Shown here: piece by piece, positions 44,779 through 54,344 of the stretch
How the letters are laid out: each line of letters begins with the position of its first letter
Numbering within the stretch: the stretch's first letter is position 1
NCBI RefSeq assembly: GCF_036884845.1
Contig: NZ_CP145732.1
Location: forward strand, 5,642,001 to 5,706,000
DNA from: Pseudomonas sp. MAG733B
GTDB lineage: Bacteria > Pseudomonadota > Gammaproteobacteria > Pseudomonadales > Pseudomonadaceae
Direction: 5' to 3'
Length of the DNA: 64,000 bases
Program-made: the position numbers and the translations under genes
Notes under the pieces: generated by a model
The model's input: only the letters and a program-made list of their open reading frames with translations
The model's database searches: none
What the model was told of the DNA's origin: nothing

Positions 44779-45801
44779 TCAGTCTTCATCTGCGTGCGCA
44801 ACATTCAGCGCATAGAACTCATGCAGCTTGGCTTGCAACAAGTATTTGTCGGGAAGCTGAACCTGATACTCGGCGATCAGCGCTGGCGACAGACTGCGGT
44901 TAAGGGCGTACTCGACAACCTCGTCATCCTTGCTGGCACAGAGCAACACACCAATGGCGGGGTTTTCGTGAGGCTTGCGCTCGTCGCGATCGAGCGCTTC
45001 AAGATAAAAGTCGAGTTTGCCCAAATATTCCGGTTCAAAACGGCCGACCTTGAGTTCAATGGCCACCAGACAATTAAGCCCACGATGAAAGAACAGCAAG
45101 TCCAGCGCAAAATCACGCCCGCCGACCTGGATCGGATGTTCGGACCCGACGAAACAGAAGTCACGGCCCAGCTCATTCAGGAAGTCCTTGAGGCGTGCCA
45201 ACAATCCTTTATGCAAATCCGTTTCGGCATGACTGCCAGGGAGGCCGAGAAATTCGACCATGTAGGCGTCGCGGAATATCTCCAGCGCTGCAGGGTGAGT
45301 TTGTTTCAGAGCGGCCGAGACTTTTGCCGGCTGAGTCACGCTGCGCTCGAACAGCGCAGCTTTGAACTGGCGCTCCAGTTCACGCTTCGACCACCTCTCC
45401 TGAACCGCCATACGCAAGTAAAACTCCCGTTCTTCCGGACGTTTGCTCTGGCCAAGGATGATCAGGTTATGCGACCACGATAATTGTCGCGCCAGTGGTG
45501 CGACTTTTTCTTCGACGCAGTAGATCTCATAAAACTGACGCATGCGGAACAAATTTGACCTTGTAAAACCGCGCAACCCAGGTTGAGTTTGAGCCAGATG
45601 CTCGGCCAACTGCCCGACTACGGCATCACCCCATTCGGAATTTTCCAGCTTTCGACTGATGTGAGCGCCGACCTGCCAGTACAACTCGATCAGTTGGGTA
45701 TTGACTGCTTGAATGGCCTTTTGTCTGGAACTGTGAATCAGCGCGAGGACTTCATCGAAACGGTGATCACTTGTGCTAGTGGGAACGCTGGGTGCATTCA
45801 T
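44779..45801 (-). CDS. DUF1016/YhcG-like PDDEXK nuclease
   Basis: The 340-residue protein has an N-terminal DUF1016_N region (LIELYWQVGAHISRKLENSEWGDAVV and SNLFRMRQFYEIY). The C-terminal DUF1016 domain has the PD-(D/E)XK core: Asp234 in RDFALDLLFFHRGLN, then Glu249 and Lys251 in LVAIELKVGRFEP. GGAG lies 6 nt before the ATG. YhcG-type proteins are scattered accessory nucleases, often near mobile DNA, toxins or restriction genes; here no partner gene is adjacent. It is complete. Biological role unknown; a defence or DNA-processing role is inference. Confidence 0.88.
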   Translation of the reverse strand: MNAPSVPTSTSDHRFDEVLALIHSSRQKAIQAVNTQLIELYWQVGAHISRKLENSEWGDAVVGQLAEHLAQTQPGLRGFTRSNLFRMRQFYEIYCVEEKVAPLARQLSWSHNLIILGQSKRPEEREFYLRMAVQERWSKRELERQFKAALFERSVTQPAKVSAALKQTHPAALEIFRDAYMVEFLGLPGSHAETDLHKGLLARLKDFLNELGRDFCFVGSEHPIQVGGRDFALDLLFFHRGLNCLVAIELKVGRFEPEYLGKLDFYLEALDRDERKPHENPAIGVLLCASKDDEVVEYALNRSLSPALIAEYQVQLPDKYLLQAKLHEFYALNVAHADED

Positions 45802-46214
45802 GCCCGACTCCTTGAGGATGAGTAAAAGCCAGAGCTTAAACGGTCAAGGAAGCCTCAAAATGCCGGTGATACCCTTTCGGAAACTTCGTACAACATCTCA
45901 GGAACGCTCCGCCATGATCAGCCTGATGGTGGTTCGGTCAGATTTCCATTCCGTCCTGAAAAACAAGGGGTAACAAATCGCTGTCAGCAAATGCACTTTT
46001 CTGTAAGAAAAAAGAATGTGCTCATCGGAAATTTCCTGCACCTCGCAACGGCATGCATGAACTAGTTGGCATCAGAACTTACAGATAATCTTTTTCAATG
46101 TTCAGTCAAACACGACGTCTGACTGCTCATAGGGTGCGGGACAAGCGATAACTCGCTGGTGATGCTCACACCTTAAACTTAGCCAAACTGAATTCATCTC
46201 AAGGAAGAAAACCA
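45802..46214. other. 413-bp gene-free accessory gap
   Basis: No gene with convincing codon bias is seen between the DUF1016 start and the 126-aa secreted-protein gene. The sequence becomes AT-richer to the right, with T-rich and A-rich runs (for example around 46000-46015). The part near 46180-46210 is the likely promoter and leader of the next gene (AAGGAAG at 46200-46206). No repeat or hairpin stands out. Confidence 0.5.
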
Positions 46215-46595
46215 ATGAAGATTTTACTCGCCCTACCCTTTGCCGCACTGATGATTGCGAGCGGCCAAGTCTCTGCTGCATGCGTTTATATTCAGAATAC
46301 CTATAGTGGAATCGTGCCTGCCAACTCATACGTAGTTGTGCAGGGGCCGTTCACTATCACTAGCGCTAATGGTTGTAGACAAGCGAATATCACTTCTACC
46401 ATTGCGGGCTTGGGGCTTGGTTCCCCACCCAATCTTGTAATTGAAAAACTGGATGGTTCTATTTGGAAGCACGTTGACGGTGGCAATCGCAGCACTGCTT
46501 CTACACTTGGAGCACTCGGCACCTATCGGGTTCGCCATGTAAACGAACATAACGTGGCAAGAGGTTACTCCGGCACTACACGTTATGGACGTTAA
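46215..46595 (+). CDS. orphan small secreted protein
   Basis: The 126-residue precursor starts at ATG 46215 with AAGGAAG 8 nt upstream. Its signal peptide MKILLALPFAALMIASGQVSA ends before ACVYIQN. The mature part is about 105 residues and Gly/Ser/Thr-rich with a Cys pair (CVYIQNTYS... and SANGCRQANIT) and beta-like patterns (YVVVQGPFTIT, TSTLGALGTYRVRHVNEHNVA). It is not one I recognise. Composition is poorer in GC and codon use is unlike neighbours, suggesting recent gain. It is convergent with the 46646-47146 gene. Confidence 0.6.
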   Translation: MKILLALPFAALMIASGQVSAACVYIQNTYSGIVPANSYVVVQGPFTITSANGCRQANITSTIAGLGLGSPPNLVIEKLDGSIWKHVDGGNRSTASTLGALGTYRVRHVNEHNVARGYSGTTRYGR

Positions 46596-46645
46596 ACTGT
46601 AAGGCTGCCGGTGCCCATCGTCTCCACTCCTGGGCACCGGTGATC

Positions 46646-47146
46646 TCAAGCTTGGATGCTGACGGATAGGTCGCTTTGAACTGAACTCGCGAAATAGGAA
46701 AGCGCGCCCAAGACATGATTTGCTCGAATCAGGCCTTTGGTGAATTCATGAAAGCCAGCGGCTTCAGTTGTTTTATGCGCCAGCCTGTCCTCAAGCATCT
46801 GATTGAGCATGGCTACTGCATTGAATTTAACGTCTGCTCCAGCTTGATGGCCATTTTCATCCGTTGCCATACTGCCTGACGTGAAGATGATCGATACATA
46901 ATTATCTATCAGACCATTCTCACGAAGCAAAGAGCCAACCATGGCAAGCTCATAGGTACTGACTGACGTAAAGTCATATCCCTTCAGCGAATCCTTCAAC
47001 TCTTCAATTGAAAGTTTTTCATCAAGCTTCAACACATCAACCGCATCGCCGGCATTGGTCTTCGTGTAACTATTAGTCATCTCAAGAGGATTCTTGACGA
47101 AATAGGCATCTGATTTCATCGACAAGGCTGGGTAATTAATATTCAA
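46646..47146 (-). CDS. uncharacterised Pseudomonas protein, TTG start
   Basis: The 166-residue protein starts at TTG 47146 with GGGAG 7 nt upstream; an internal ATG (MKSDAYFVKN) is the alternative. The core reads LDEKLSIEELKDSLKGYDFTS, then STYELAMVGSLLRENGLIDN and FNAVAMLNQMLEDRL. This resembles a family of small Pseudomonas proteins I remember in several copies per genome, with no known function. Residues 15-35 are polar and probably disordered. There is no signal peptide. GC is lower than in flanking genes. Whether it works with the convergent secreted-protein gene is unknown. Confidence 0.6.
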   Translation of the reverse strand: MNINYPALSMKSDAYFVKNPLEMTNSYTKTNAGDAVDVLKLDEKLSIEELKDSLKGYDFTSVSTYELAMVGSLLRENGLIDNYVSIIFTSGSMATDENGHQAGADVKFNAVAMLNQMLEDRLAHKTTEAAGFHEFTKGLIRANHVLGALSYFASSVQSDLSVSIQA

Positions 47147-47278
47147 AAGACATCTCCCTGATTTTTTATTCTCAAGCTAGATATCGCCACCCAACTTTAA
47201 ACCTTGAGAGTTTTGTCCAAGGAATGCCCTGTGAAGATGTTGCGAATTATCTCAAAACAACAATCTGATCATCGCTGA

Positions 47279-48637
47279 TTAAACCGGTGATGTGTGAACC
47301 AACAACCGCATATTCATCCGCAAACCCGCCGCGGTGTTCTGCGCCCAAAGTTGTCCACCCTGACGCTGCACGGCGTTCCTGGCGATGCTCAGCCCTAGGC
47401 CAAACCCGCCGTCTCCAGGTCGTGAACCGTCGAGACGCGTAAAAGGCAGGAAGATCCGTTCCAGATCGGTTTCCGCTACACCACCGCCCTGGTCTTCCAG
47501 CCACAGATGCCAGAACTTGCCCTCACGGCGACCACCGAGGGCGACGATGCCGCCGGCCGGAGAATGCCGGATAGCGTTGCGCAGCATGTTTTCCAGCGCC
47601 TGCGCCAGGGTGTTGAGGTTACCGCGCACCCAGCAGGAAGCATCGACCTCGCAGCGCAATTGGGCGGGCGACCAGCAGCTTTCATAGCAGGCGTTTTCGG
47701 TGAGCATTTCCCACAAGGCCTGGACCTGGATCGCTTCATCGGGCAATCGCGTGCGTTCGGTGTCGAGCCAAGCCAGTTGCAGCGTGTCTTCCACCAGCCG
47801 CTGCATGCCATCGACTTCGCGGCCAATACGCTCGCGCAGGGCTTCCAGCCCTTGCTCGCTTTCGCTGGCCACCCGCAGGCGACTCAGTGGCGTGCGCAGT
47901 TCGTGGGACAGGTCGCGCAGCAATTGCTGTTGCAGCGCCACGGTAGTTTGCAGGCGCTCAGACATGTGATCGAACGCCCTGCCCAGTTCACCCAACTCAT
48001 CGGAGCGATTGGTGGTCCGGCTCGACAACCGTACATTCAACTGATCGGCGCGCCAGGCATTGGCCTGTGCGCGAAGGTGATTGAGCGGCACCACCAGCAA
48101 GCGGTACAACCCGACGCACAGCAGCAAAGTGAACAGTCCCGGAATCACGCCGTTGGTGATCACGCGCCAGAACACCCGGTATTGCCCGGGCACGAAGCGT
48201 TGGGGCAGTTCGATCACCAGGCTGCCGGCGGAGGGATCGCCGGGAAACGGTACGCGCATCCATGGCCGACCTTTTTTGTGGATCGGCCAATCGAGGCCGC
48301 GCAGAAAGGTCAGGTGCTCGATGTCCTTGTCGGTCAACGGCTGGCTGCCCAAGGACTGCAAATCACCGCCGATGACACCCACCCAGCTCTTTTCCCGGCG
48401 TTGCATGCTTTGCAGCCAGCGGTCGACGCCCTGACGCTCGTCCTGACGCCACGCCTGCTCGGCTTCGGCGGAATAGCGCGTCAGGGTGCCTCGGGCCTCG
48501 TCCGAGAGGAACTGATTGCGCTCCTCCATGTAGCGGCCCCAGGACCAACTGAGCCAGATCATCAGCAGACAGAACGCCACCAGCAGACAGGCGAGTTTCC
48601 AGAACAGCGAGTGCCGCCCCGGCAAATTACATTTCAT
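47279..48637 (-). CDS. sensor histidine kinase (PA0930-like)
   Basis: The roughly 452-residue kinase has TM1 (KLACLLVAFCLLMIWLSW), a periplasmic domain of about 125 residues, TM2 (VIPGLFTLLLCVGLYRLLVV), HAMP and a HisKA domain with phospho-His in RDLSHELRTPLSRLRVASE. The ATPase has N-box LENMLRNAIRHS, EDQGGGVAE and GGFGLGLSIARNAVQ. It overlaps the response-regulator gene; ATG 48637 or GTG 48646 could be the start. It belongs to the EnvZ-like class and pairs with the downstream-encoded OmpR-type regulator. Signal unknown. In P. aeruginosa a similar pair also sits next to gacS (PA0929-PA0930, from memory). Confidence 0.88.
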   Translation of the reverse strand: MKCNLPGRHSLFWKLACLLVAFCLLMIWLSWSWGRYMEERNQFLSDEARGTLTRYSAEAEQAWRQDERQGVDRWLQSMQRREKSWVGVIGGDLQSLGSQPLTDKDIEHLTFLRGLDWPIHKKGRPWMRVPFPGDPSAGSLVIELPQRFVPGQYRVFWRVITNGVIPGLFTLLLCVGLYRLLVVPLNHLRAQANAWRADQLNVRLSSRTTNRSDELGELGRAFDHMSERLQTTVALQQQLLRDLSHELRTPLSRLRVASESEQGLEALRERIGREVDGMQRLVEDTLQLAWLDTERTRLPDEAIQVQALWEMLTENACYESCWSPAQLRCEVDASCWVRGNLNTLAQALENMLRNAIRHSPAGGIVALGGRREGKFWHLWLEDQGGGVAETDLERIFLPFTRLDGSRPGDGGFGLGLSIARNAVQRQGGQLWAQNTAAGLRMNMRLLVHTSPV

Positions 48638-49346
48638 CGCCGGCACTCAGGATATAACCCTTGCCCCAGACCGTGCGCACTTCACGCTCGGTATAACCGA
48701 TGGCCTTGAGTTTGCGGCGAATCTGGCTGATGTGCATGTCCAGGCTGCGGTCATGGGCCGCGTAACCACGCTGCAGCACATGTTGATAAAGGAAGGCTTT
48801 GCTCAACACTTCTTCGCCATTGCGGTTAAGGGTTTCCAGCAGCCGGTATTCGCTGCGGGTCAGGCCGGCCGCCTGCTCGCCGTAGAAAACCTCGAACAGA
48901 TCGTCGTCGAAACGCAGGTTGTCCGTCGCCGGGGCAATCGCCGCCATTGTAGGCCGGCGATCAAGCGCAACCCGGCGCAGGATCGCTTCGATGCGCACGC
49001 GTAACTCGGCCATGCTGAAGGGCTTTGGCAGGTAATCGTCGGCGCCCAGGCGGAAGCCGCTGATGCGATCCGCCTCGGCACCGAGCGCCGACATCAACAG
49101 AACCGGCGTGGAATGGCTCTGGCGCAATTGCGTCAGCACCGACAGCCCGTCCAGGCCCGGCAGCAGGATGTCCATCAGCACCACATCGAAGGCTTGATCG
49201 CGGGCAGCGTCCAGTCCTTCCTGGCCGTTCTGGCACCAGGTCACCTGAAAGCCGCTACGACCCAGATGCTCGTGGACATAGGCACCGAGCACGAGGTCGT
49301 CTTCGATGGAGAGGATACGGGGATGGCCGGCAGCAATGGGAGTCAT
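48627..49346 (-). CDS. OmpR-family response regulator (PA0929-like)
   Basis: The 239-residue protein has a receiver domain (ILSIEDDLVLGAYVHEHL with the acidic pair, phospho-Asp in VVLMDILLPGLDGL, conserved Lys in ADDYLPKPFSMAEL). A winged-helix DNA-binding domain follows (LTRSEYRLLETLNRNGEEVLSKAFLYQHV, DMHISQIRRKLKAIG). The start at 49346 is preferred over the frame start at 49376. The gene overlaps the kinase gene by 11-20 bp and is divergent from gacS, with 215 bp between the starts. Confidence 0.9.
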   Translation of the reverse strand: MTPIAAGHPRILSIEDDLVLGAYVHEHLGRSGFQVTWCQNGQEGLDAARDQAFDVVLMDILLPGLDGLSVLTQLRQSHSTPVLLMSALGAEADRISGFRLGADDYLPKPFSMAELRVRIEAILRRVALDRRPTMAAIAPATDNLRFDDDLFEVFYGEQAAGLTRSEYRLLETLNRNGEEVLSKAFLYQHVLQRGYAAHDRSLDMHISQIRRKLKAIGYTEREVRTVWGKGYILSAGDEM

Positions 49347-49561
49347 GAGTATCTGCAAATAATTCTCAGTTGACAATTATTCAAGATTGCATCGCACAGG
49401 GCAACCCAAGGGTTCTCCCAGCCTGTAAAAGTGTCGAGCCAACCGACGAATGACGACATCAATTTTACGAAGATTGCCCGCCTGCAAATCGCTACACTGC
49501 GCAGATGACGCGTGCCGGACGCATGCGCAGGTCTATCGATAGCTGGATGCAGGAGAGATGC

Positions 49562-52315
49562 GTGCTCAAGAAACTGGGAATTAAAGGCCGCGTGCTGTTG
49601 CTGACCCTGTTGCCGACCAGCCTGATGGCGTTGGTCCTGGGCGGCTATTTTACCTGGATGCAGCAATCGGACCTGCAAACCCAACTGATGCAGCGCGGTG
49701 AAATGATCGCCGAGCAACTGGCGCCATTGGTGGCGCCGGCCATGGGTCACCACAACAATGAGCTGCTGGAACGCATCGCCACGCAGTCCCTGGAACAACC
49801 GGACGTGCGTGCCGTGACCTTTCTCGCGCCGGACCGCACGCTCCTGGCCCACGCCGGGCCGACCATGCTCAATCAAGCCCCGCTGGGCGACGGCTCGCAG
49901 ATGCTGCGCCGCAGCGGCAATGACGCGACCCGTTATTTGCTGCCGGTGTTCGGCAAACACCGCAACCTCGCCGGCGACGTGATTCCCGATGAAGCCGACC
50001 GACTGCTGGGCTGGGTCGAACTCGAACTGTCCCACAACGGCATGCTGCTGCGCGGTTACCGCAGCCTGTTTGCCAGCCTGATGATGATCGCCGCCGGTCT
50101 TTGCGGGGCGGCGCTGCTGGCATTGCGCATGGGGCGCACGATCAATGGCCCGTTAAGCCAGATCAAGCAAGCCGTGGCCCAACTCAAGGACGGTCATCTG
50201 GAAACCCGCCTGCCGCCCCTCGGTAGCCAGGAGCTGGATGAACTGGCGTCCGGCATCAACCGCATGGCCGGCACCCTGCAAAATGCCCAGGAAGAATTGC
50301 AGCACAGCATCGACCAGGCCACCGAAGACGTGCGCCAGAATCTGGAAACCATCGAAATCCAGAACATCGAACTCGACCTGGCGCGCAAGGAAGCCCTGGA
50401 AGCGAGCCGGATCAAGTCCGAGTTCCTGGCCAACATGAGCCACGAAATCCGCACGCCGCTCAACGGCATTCTCGGTTTCACCCACTTGCTGCAAAAAAGC
50501 GAGCTGACCCCGCGCCAGCTCGACTACCTGGGCACCATCGAAAAATCCGCCGACAGCCTACTGGGGATCATCAACGAGATCCTCGACTTCTCGAAGATCG
50601 AGGCCGGCAAACTGGTGCTCGACCATATTCCGTTCAACCTGCGCGACTTGCTGCAGGACACCCTGACCATTCTCGCCCCGGCCGCCCACGCCAAGCAGCT
50701 GGAACTGGTGAGCCTGGTTTACCGCGACACGCCGTTGTCGCTGGTGGGTGATCCGCTGCGGCTCAAGCAGATCCTCACCAACCTGGTCAGCAACGCGATC
50801 AAGTTCACCCGCGAAGGCACCATCGTTGCCCGCGCCATGCTTGAAGAAGAACACGAAGACAGCGTGCAACTGCGCATCAGCATCCAGGACACCGGCATCG
50901 GCCTGTCGAACCAGGATGTGCGCGCGCTGTTCCAGGCGTTCAGTCAGGCCGACAACTCGCTGTCGCGACAACCCGGCGGCACCGGGTTGGGACTGGTGAT
51001 TTCCAAACGCCTGATCGAACAGATGGGCGGCGAGATCGGCGTCGACAGCACGCCGGGCGAAGGTTCGGAGTTCTGGATCAGCCTGAGCCTGCCGAAAACC
51101 CGCGACGACGCCGAAGACTTGCCCGGCCCGCCGCTATCCGGCCGGCGTGTGGCGGTACTGGAAAACCATGAACTGGCCCGTCAGGCCTTGCAGCACCAAC
51201 TGGAGGATTGCGGCCTCGCCGTCACCCCGTTCAATACCCTGGAAAGCCTGACCAATGGCGTAACCGGCGCGCATCAGACTGATCAGGCAATTGACCTGGC
51301 GGTGCTGGGTGTCACTAGTAACGACATGCCGCCCGAGCGCCTCAACCAGCACATCTGGGACCTCGAACACCTGGGTTGCAAAGTGCTGGTGCTGTGCCCG
51401 ACCACGGAACAGACGCTGTTCCACCTCTCGGTGCCCAACCCTCACAGCCAGCTCCAGGCCAAACCGGCCTGTACCCGCAAACTGCGGCGTGCGCTGTCCG
51501 ATCTGGTCAACCCGCGCCTGCCCCGCAGCGAACCCGGCGAACCGGTCTCCAGCCGCGCGCCGAAAGTGCTTTGTGTCGACGACAACCCGGCGAACCTGTT
51601 GTTGGTGCAAACCCTGCTCGAGGACATGGGCGCCAAAGTGCTGGCCGTGGAGAGTGGTTACGCCGCCATCAAAGCGGTGCAGAGCGAGACCTTCGATCTG
51701 GTCCTGATGGACGTGCAGATGCCGGGCATGGACGGACGCCAGAGCACCGAAGCGATCCGCCAGTGGGAAAGCGAACGGCATTGCACGCCGCTGCCGATCG
51801 TCGCCCTCACCGCCCACGCCATGGCCAACGAAAAACGTGCATTGCTGCAAAGCGGCATGGACGACTACCTGACCAAACCGATCAGCGAACGGCAACTGGC
51901 ACAAGTGGTATTGAAGTGGAGTGGCCTGGCGCTGCGCAATCAGGTCCCGGAGCGTTCCGGCGACAGCCATGGCAGCGCCTATGAATTGCTGGTGTTGGAT
52001 CACGAAGAAGGTTTGCGTCTGGCCGCCGGCAAGGCCGATCTGGCGGCAGACATGCTGGCAATGCTGCTGGCCTCGCTGGAAGCCGACCGCGAAGCGATTC
52101 GCCAGGCCCAGGCAAGCCACGATCACAACGCCCTGATCGAACGGGTCCATCGCCTGCACGGCGCCACTCGTTATTGCGGCGTACCGCAATTGCGCGCCGC
52201 CTGCCAACGCAGTGAAACCCTTCTCAAGCAACAAGACCCGAAAGCCTTCGGCGCGCTCGAAGAACTCGACCGGGCGATCAATCGCCTGGCCGCCCAGGCA
52301 CGGATCAATGCTTGA
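49562..52315 (+). CDS. gacS: hybrid sensor kinase GacS
   Basis: The 917-residue GTG-start protein (AGGAG 8 nt upstream) has TM1 (about 11-30), a periplasmic loop, TM2 (168-188) and HAMP (189-245). HisKA has His294 in [12 protein letters not shown], the ATPase has NLVSNAIKF and [13 protein letters not shown], and a receiver has [15 protein letters not shown]-terminal Hpt domain has His863 in [14 protein letters not shown]. It phosphorylates GacA, which turns on small RNAs that titrate RsmA/CsrA, controlling secondary metabolism and lifestyle. All phosphorelay residues are present, so the allele looks functional. It is followed 60 bp later by ldhA. Confidence 0.96.
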   Translation: MLKKLGIKGRVLLLTLLPTSLMALVLGGYFTWMQQSDLQTQLMQRGEMIAEQLAPLVAPAMGHHNNELLERIATQSLEQPDVRAVTFLAPDRTLLAHAGPTMLNQAPLGDGSQMLRRSGNDATRYLLPVFGKHRNLAGDVIPDEADRLLGWVELELSHNGMLLRGYRSLFASLMMIAAGLCGAALLALRMGRTINGPLSQIKQAVAQLKDGHLETRLPPLGSQELDELASGINRMAGTLQNAQEELQHSIDQATEDVRQNLETIEIQNIELDLARKEALEASRIKSEFLANMSHEIRTPLNGILGFTHLLQKSELTPRQLDYLGTIEKSADSLLGIINEILDFSKIEAGKLVLDHIPFNLRDLLQDTLTILAPAAHAKQLELVSLVYRDTPLSLVGDPLRLKQILTNLVSNAIKFTREGTIVARAMLEEEHEDSVQLRISIQDTGIGLSNQDVRALFQAFSQADNSLSRQPGGTGLGLVISKRLIEQMGGEIGVDSTPGEGSEFWISLSLPKTRDDAEDLPGPPLSGRRVAVLENHELARQALQHQLEDCGLAVTPFNTLESLTNGVTGAHQTDQAIDLAVLGVTSNDMPPERLNQHIWDLEHLGCKVLVLCPTTEQTLFHLSVPNPHSQLQAKPACTRKLRRALSDLVNPRLPRSEPGEPVSSRAPKVLCVDDNPANLLLVQTLLEDMGAKVLAVESGYAAIKAVQSETFDLVLMDVQMPGMDGRQSTEAIRQWESERHCTPLPIVALTAHAMANEKRALLQSGMDDYLTKPISERQLAQVVLKWSGLALRNQVPERSGDSHGSAYELLVLDHEEGLRLAAGKADLAADMLAMLLASLEADREAIRQAQASHDHNALIERVHRLHGATRYCGVPQLRAACQRSETLLKQQDPKAFGALEELDRAINRLAAQARINA

Positions 52316-52375
52316 TGCACAGCAAGGTTGTTGGCAGCCACACGGATTAACGTAGCAAAATTCCCGGGAGGATTT

Positions 52376-53365
52376 ATGCGCACGATTCTTTTCAGCAGCC
52401 AGACCTACGACCGCGACAGCTTTCTTGCCGCCGACTTGCCATCCGGCATCGAGTTGCACTTTCAAGCGGCACGACTGAGCCTCGATACGGCAGCGTTGGC
52501 CGAGCATCACGAAGTGGTCTGCGCCTTCATTAACGATGACCTCAGCGCCCCGGTGCTCGAACGTCTGGCCGCCGGCGGCACACGCTTGATCGCCCTGCGC
52601 TCGGCCGGTTACAACCATGTCGACCTGGCAGCGGCCAAACGCCTGGGCTTGGCGATTGTGCGCGTTCCGGCCTACTCGCCCCATGCCGTGGCCGAACACG
52701 CGGTGGCGCTGATCCTGGCACTCAACCGCCGTTTGCACCGCGCCTACAACCGCACCCGCGAAGGTGATTTCAGCCTGCATGGGCTGACCGGATTCGACCT
52801 CGTAGGCAAGACCGTCGGCGTGGTCGGCACCGGGCAGATCGGCGCGACCTTCGCCAAAATCATGAACGGCTTCGGTTGCCAGTTGCTGGCTTATGACCCA
52901 TACCCCAACCCTCAGGTCGAAGCGCTGGGCGCCCGTTATCTGAGCCTGCCGCAACTGCTGGCCGAATCGCAGATCATCAGCCTGCACTGCCCGCTCAATG
53001 AACAGAGCAAACATTTGATCAACCGCGAATCACTGGCGCACATGCAACCGGGCGCGATGTTGATCAACACCGGTCGCGGCGGTCTGGTGGACACACCGGC
53101 GCTGATCGAGGCGTTGAAGAACGGTCAGTTGGGTTATCTGGGGCTGGACGTCTATGAAGAGGAGGCGCAGCTGTTTTTCGAGGACCGCTCAGACCTGCCC
53201 TTGCAGGACGATGTCCTGGCGCGACTGCTGACGTTCCCCAACGTGATCATCACGGCGCACCAAGCCTTCCTGACCCGCGAAGCCCTGGGCGCGATTGCCG
53301 CAACCACCTTGCAGAACATCTCGGCGTGGGCGGCCGGTACGCTACAGAATCAGGTCGAGGGCTGA
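52376..53365 (+). CDS. ldhA: D-lactate dehydrogenase (2-hydroxyacid dehydrogenase family)
   Basis: The 329-residue enzyme starts at ATG 52376 with GGGAGG 5 nt upstream. Its features are the substrate-binding RSAGYNHVDLAAAKRLG, the Rossmann loop GKTVGVVGTGQIGATFAKI, the catalytic Arg in NTGRGGLVDTPALIEAL, Glu in GLDVYEEEAQLFFED and His in ITAHQAFLTREAL. It reduces pyruvate to D-lactate with NADH, useful under low oxygen. The gacS-ldhA order is the same as remembered in P. aeruginosa (PA0928-PA0927). Confidence 0.92.
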   Translation: MRTILFSSQTYDRDSFLAADLPSGIELHFQAARLSLDTAALAEHHEVVCAFINDDLSAPVLERLAAGGTRLIALRSAGYNHVDLAAAKRLGLAIVRVPAYSPHAVAEHAVALILALNRRLHRAYNRTREGDFSLHGLTGFDLVGKTVGVVGTGQIGATFAKIMNGFGCQLLAYDPYPNPQVEALGARYLSLPQLLAESQIISLHCPLNEQSKHLINRESLAHMQPGAMLINTGRGGLVDTPALIEALKNGQLGYLGLDVYEEEAQLFFEDRSDLPLQDDVLARLLTFPNVIITAHQAFLTREALGAIAATTLQNISAWAAGTLQNQVEG

Positions 53366-53370
53366 TCGGT

Positions 53371-53775
53371 TCAGGCTTTCGACAAAAGAATCATCAGCCC
53401 CAGCCAACCGAAGCCGAGCAAACGCGCCAGCCAGCTATGCCCGGGGCGCAGCAGGAACCAGACAAAAAACGGCGGCAGCAAAAACACCATGATCTTCAGC
53501 CAGAGTTCTACCGGGCGCGGTCCTGCGGGCGCTGGAACCGGGGCCTGGATTTGAAGTTCAGGTTCAGGTTCAGCTTCGGGTTTGCGTCGACGCCCAAACG
53601 CCGCAGGCGTCACTCGGGGCACACTTTCATTGGTGGGTAACCGCCCGAACGAAATCACCGCTTCCTGTGGCGAGGTTGCCGCTTGCCCCGCCTGTGCTGG
53701 CGCACCGCAATGAATACAAGCAGGCGCCGTTGAACTGATGCGTTGCTTGCATTCAAAACACTCGATTAACGCCAT
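53371..53775 (-). CDS. zinc-ribbon membrane protein
   Basis: The 134-residue protein starts with a CxxC...CxxC zinc ribbon (LIECFECKQRISSTAPACIHCGAP). A disordered Pro/Glu-rich linker (EAEPEPELQIQAPVPAPAGP) leads to two C-terminal hydrophobic segments (LKIMVFLLPPFFVWFLL and LLGFGWLGLMILLS). The start at 53775 is chosen over 53781 because AAGGA sits 7 nt upstream. Its stop lies 5 bp from the ldhA stop (convergent). Function unknown. Confidence 0.72.
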   Translation of the reverse strand: MALIECFECKQRISSTAPACIHCGAPAQAGQAATSPQEAVISFGRLPTNESVPRVTPAAFGRRRKPEAEPEPELQIQAPVPAPAGPRPVELWLKIMVFLLPPFFVWFLLRPGHSWLARLLGFGWLGLMILLSKA

Positions 53776-53909
53776 GTCCATTCCTTAGAGATGCAAAAGC
53801 GGCAGTGTGCCATGACTCGACCGGCAAATTGAACCTGATCGAAGGTCATATGCCCACGCCATGCTGCGCGCAAGCCCGTGCTAGCATATCGCGCATATTT
53901 GGAGGACCC

Positions 53910-54344
53910 ATGGTCGAACACGATTTCCGCTACAGCCTGATGAACCCGCAACACACCCTCACCGAATGCCGCGCCCTTGTGCCGGGGCGTTATCAAGTCA
54001 CCGGCAACGGCGGCTCGATTCGTAATAACGACGTGTTGGTAGTGACCCTCAAAGGTGCCAAGGACTTGTCCATGCGCCTGACCGTCGAAACGGTTCGCCA
54101 CTTGATCAACCCGCCCGGTCAATGGGTCGCGGTGGCCAGCGGTCCGGTGTTCGGCGAATTGGCGATCCACACCTGGCAAGTGAACTGCGACAGCTGCGCC
54201 AAAGAACTGAGCTTCGAGTTCGCGGTCGACGCCAAGCTGGGCAACAAGGCCGAAAAGCCTGCCGCCACCGCGCGGATTGCCGAGCTGGGCTGGACCACCG
54301 TCGGCGAAAAACACCTGTGCCCGAAATGTCAGGAGCCCGCGTGA
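53910..54344 (+). CDS. hypothetical protein with C-terminal CxxC pairs
   Basis: The 144-residue cytosolic protein has GGAGG 6 nt before the ATG. It reads VEHDFRYSLMNPQHTLTECR, then TVETVRHLINPPGQWVAVA and IHTWQVNCDSCAKELSFEF, and ends KHLCPKCQEPA. The NCDSCAKEL and LCPKCQ pairs could bind one zinc. I recognise it as conserved in Pseudomonas but without function. Its TGA overlaps the ATG of the META-domain lipoprotein gene by one base, so they form an operon. Confidence 0.7.
   Translation: MVEHDFRYSLMNPQHTLTECRALVPGRYQVTGNGGSIRNNDVLVVTLKGAKDLSMRLTVETVRHLINPPGQWVAVASGPVFGELAIHTWQVNCDSCAKELSFEFAVDAKLGNKAEKPAATARIAELGWTTVGEKHLCPKCQEPA

Noticed and set aside
51134..53014. 626-codon leftward frame across gacS and ldhA
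   Set aside because: It crosses two real genes with intact catalytic residues, so it is a GC-bias artefact.
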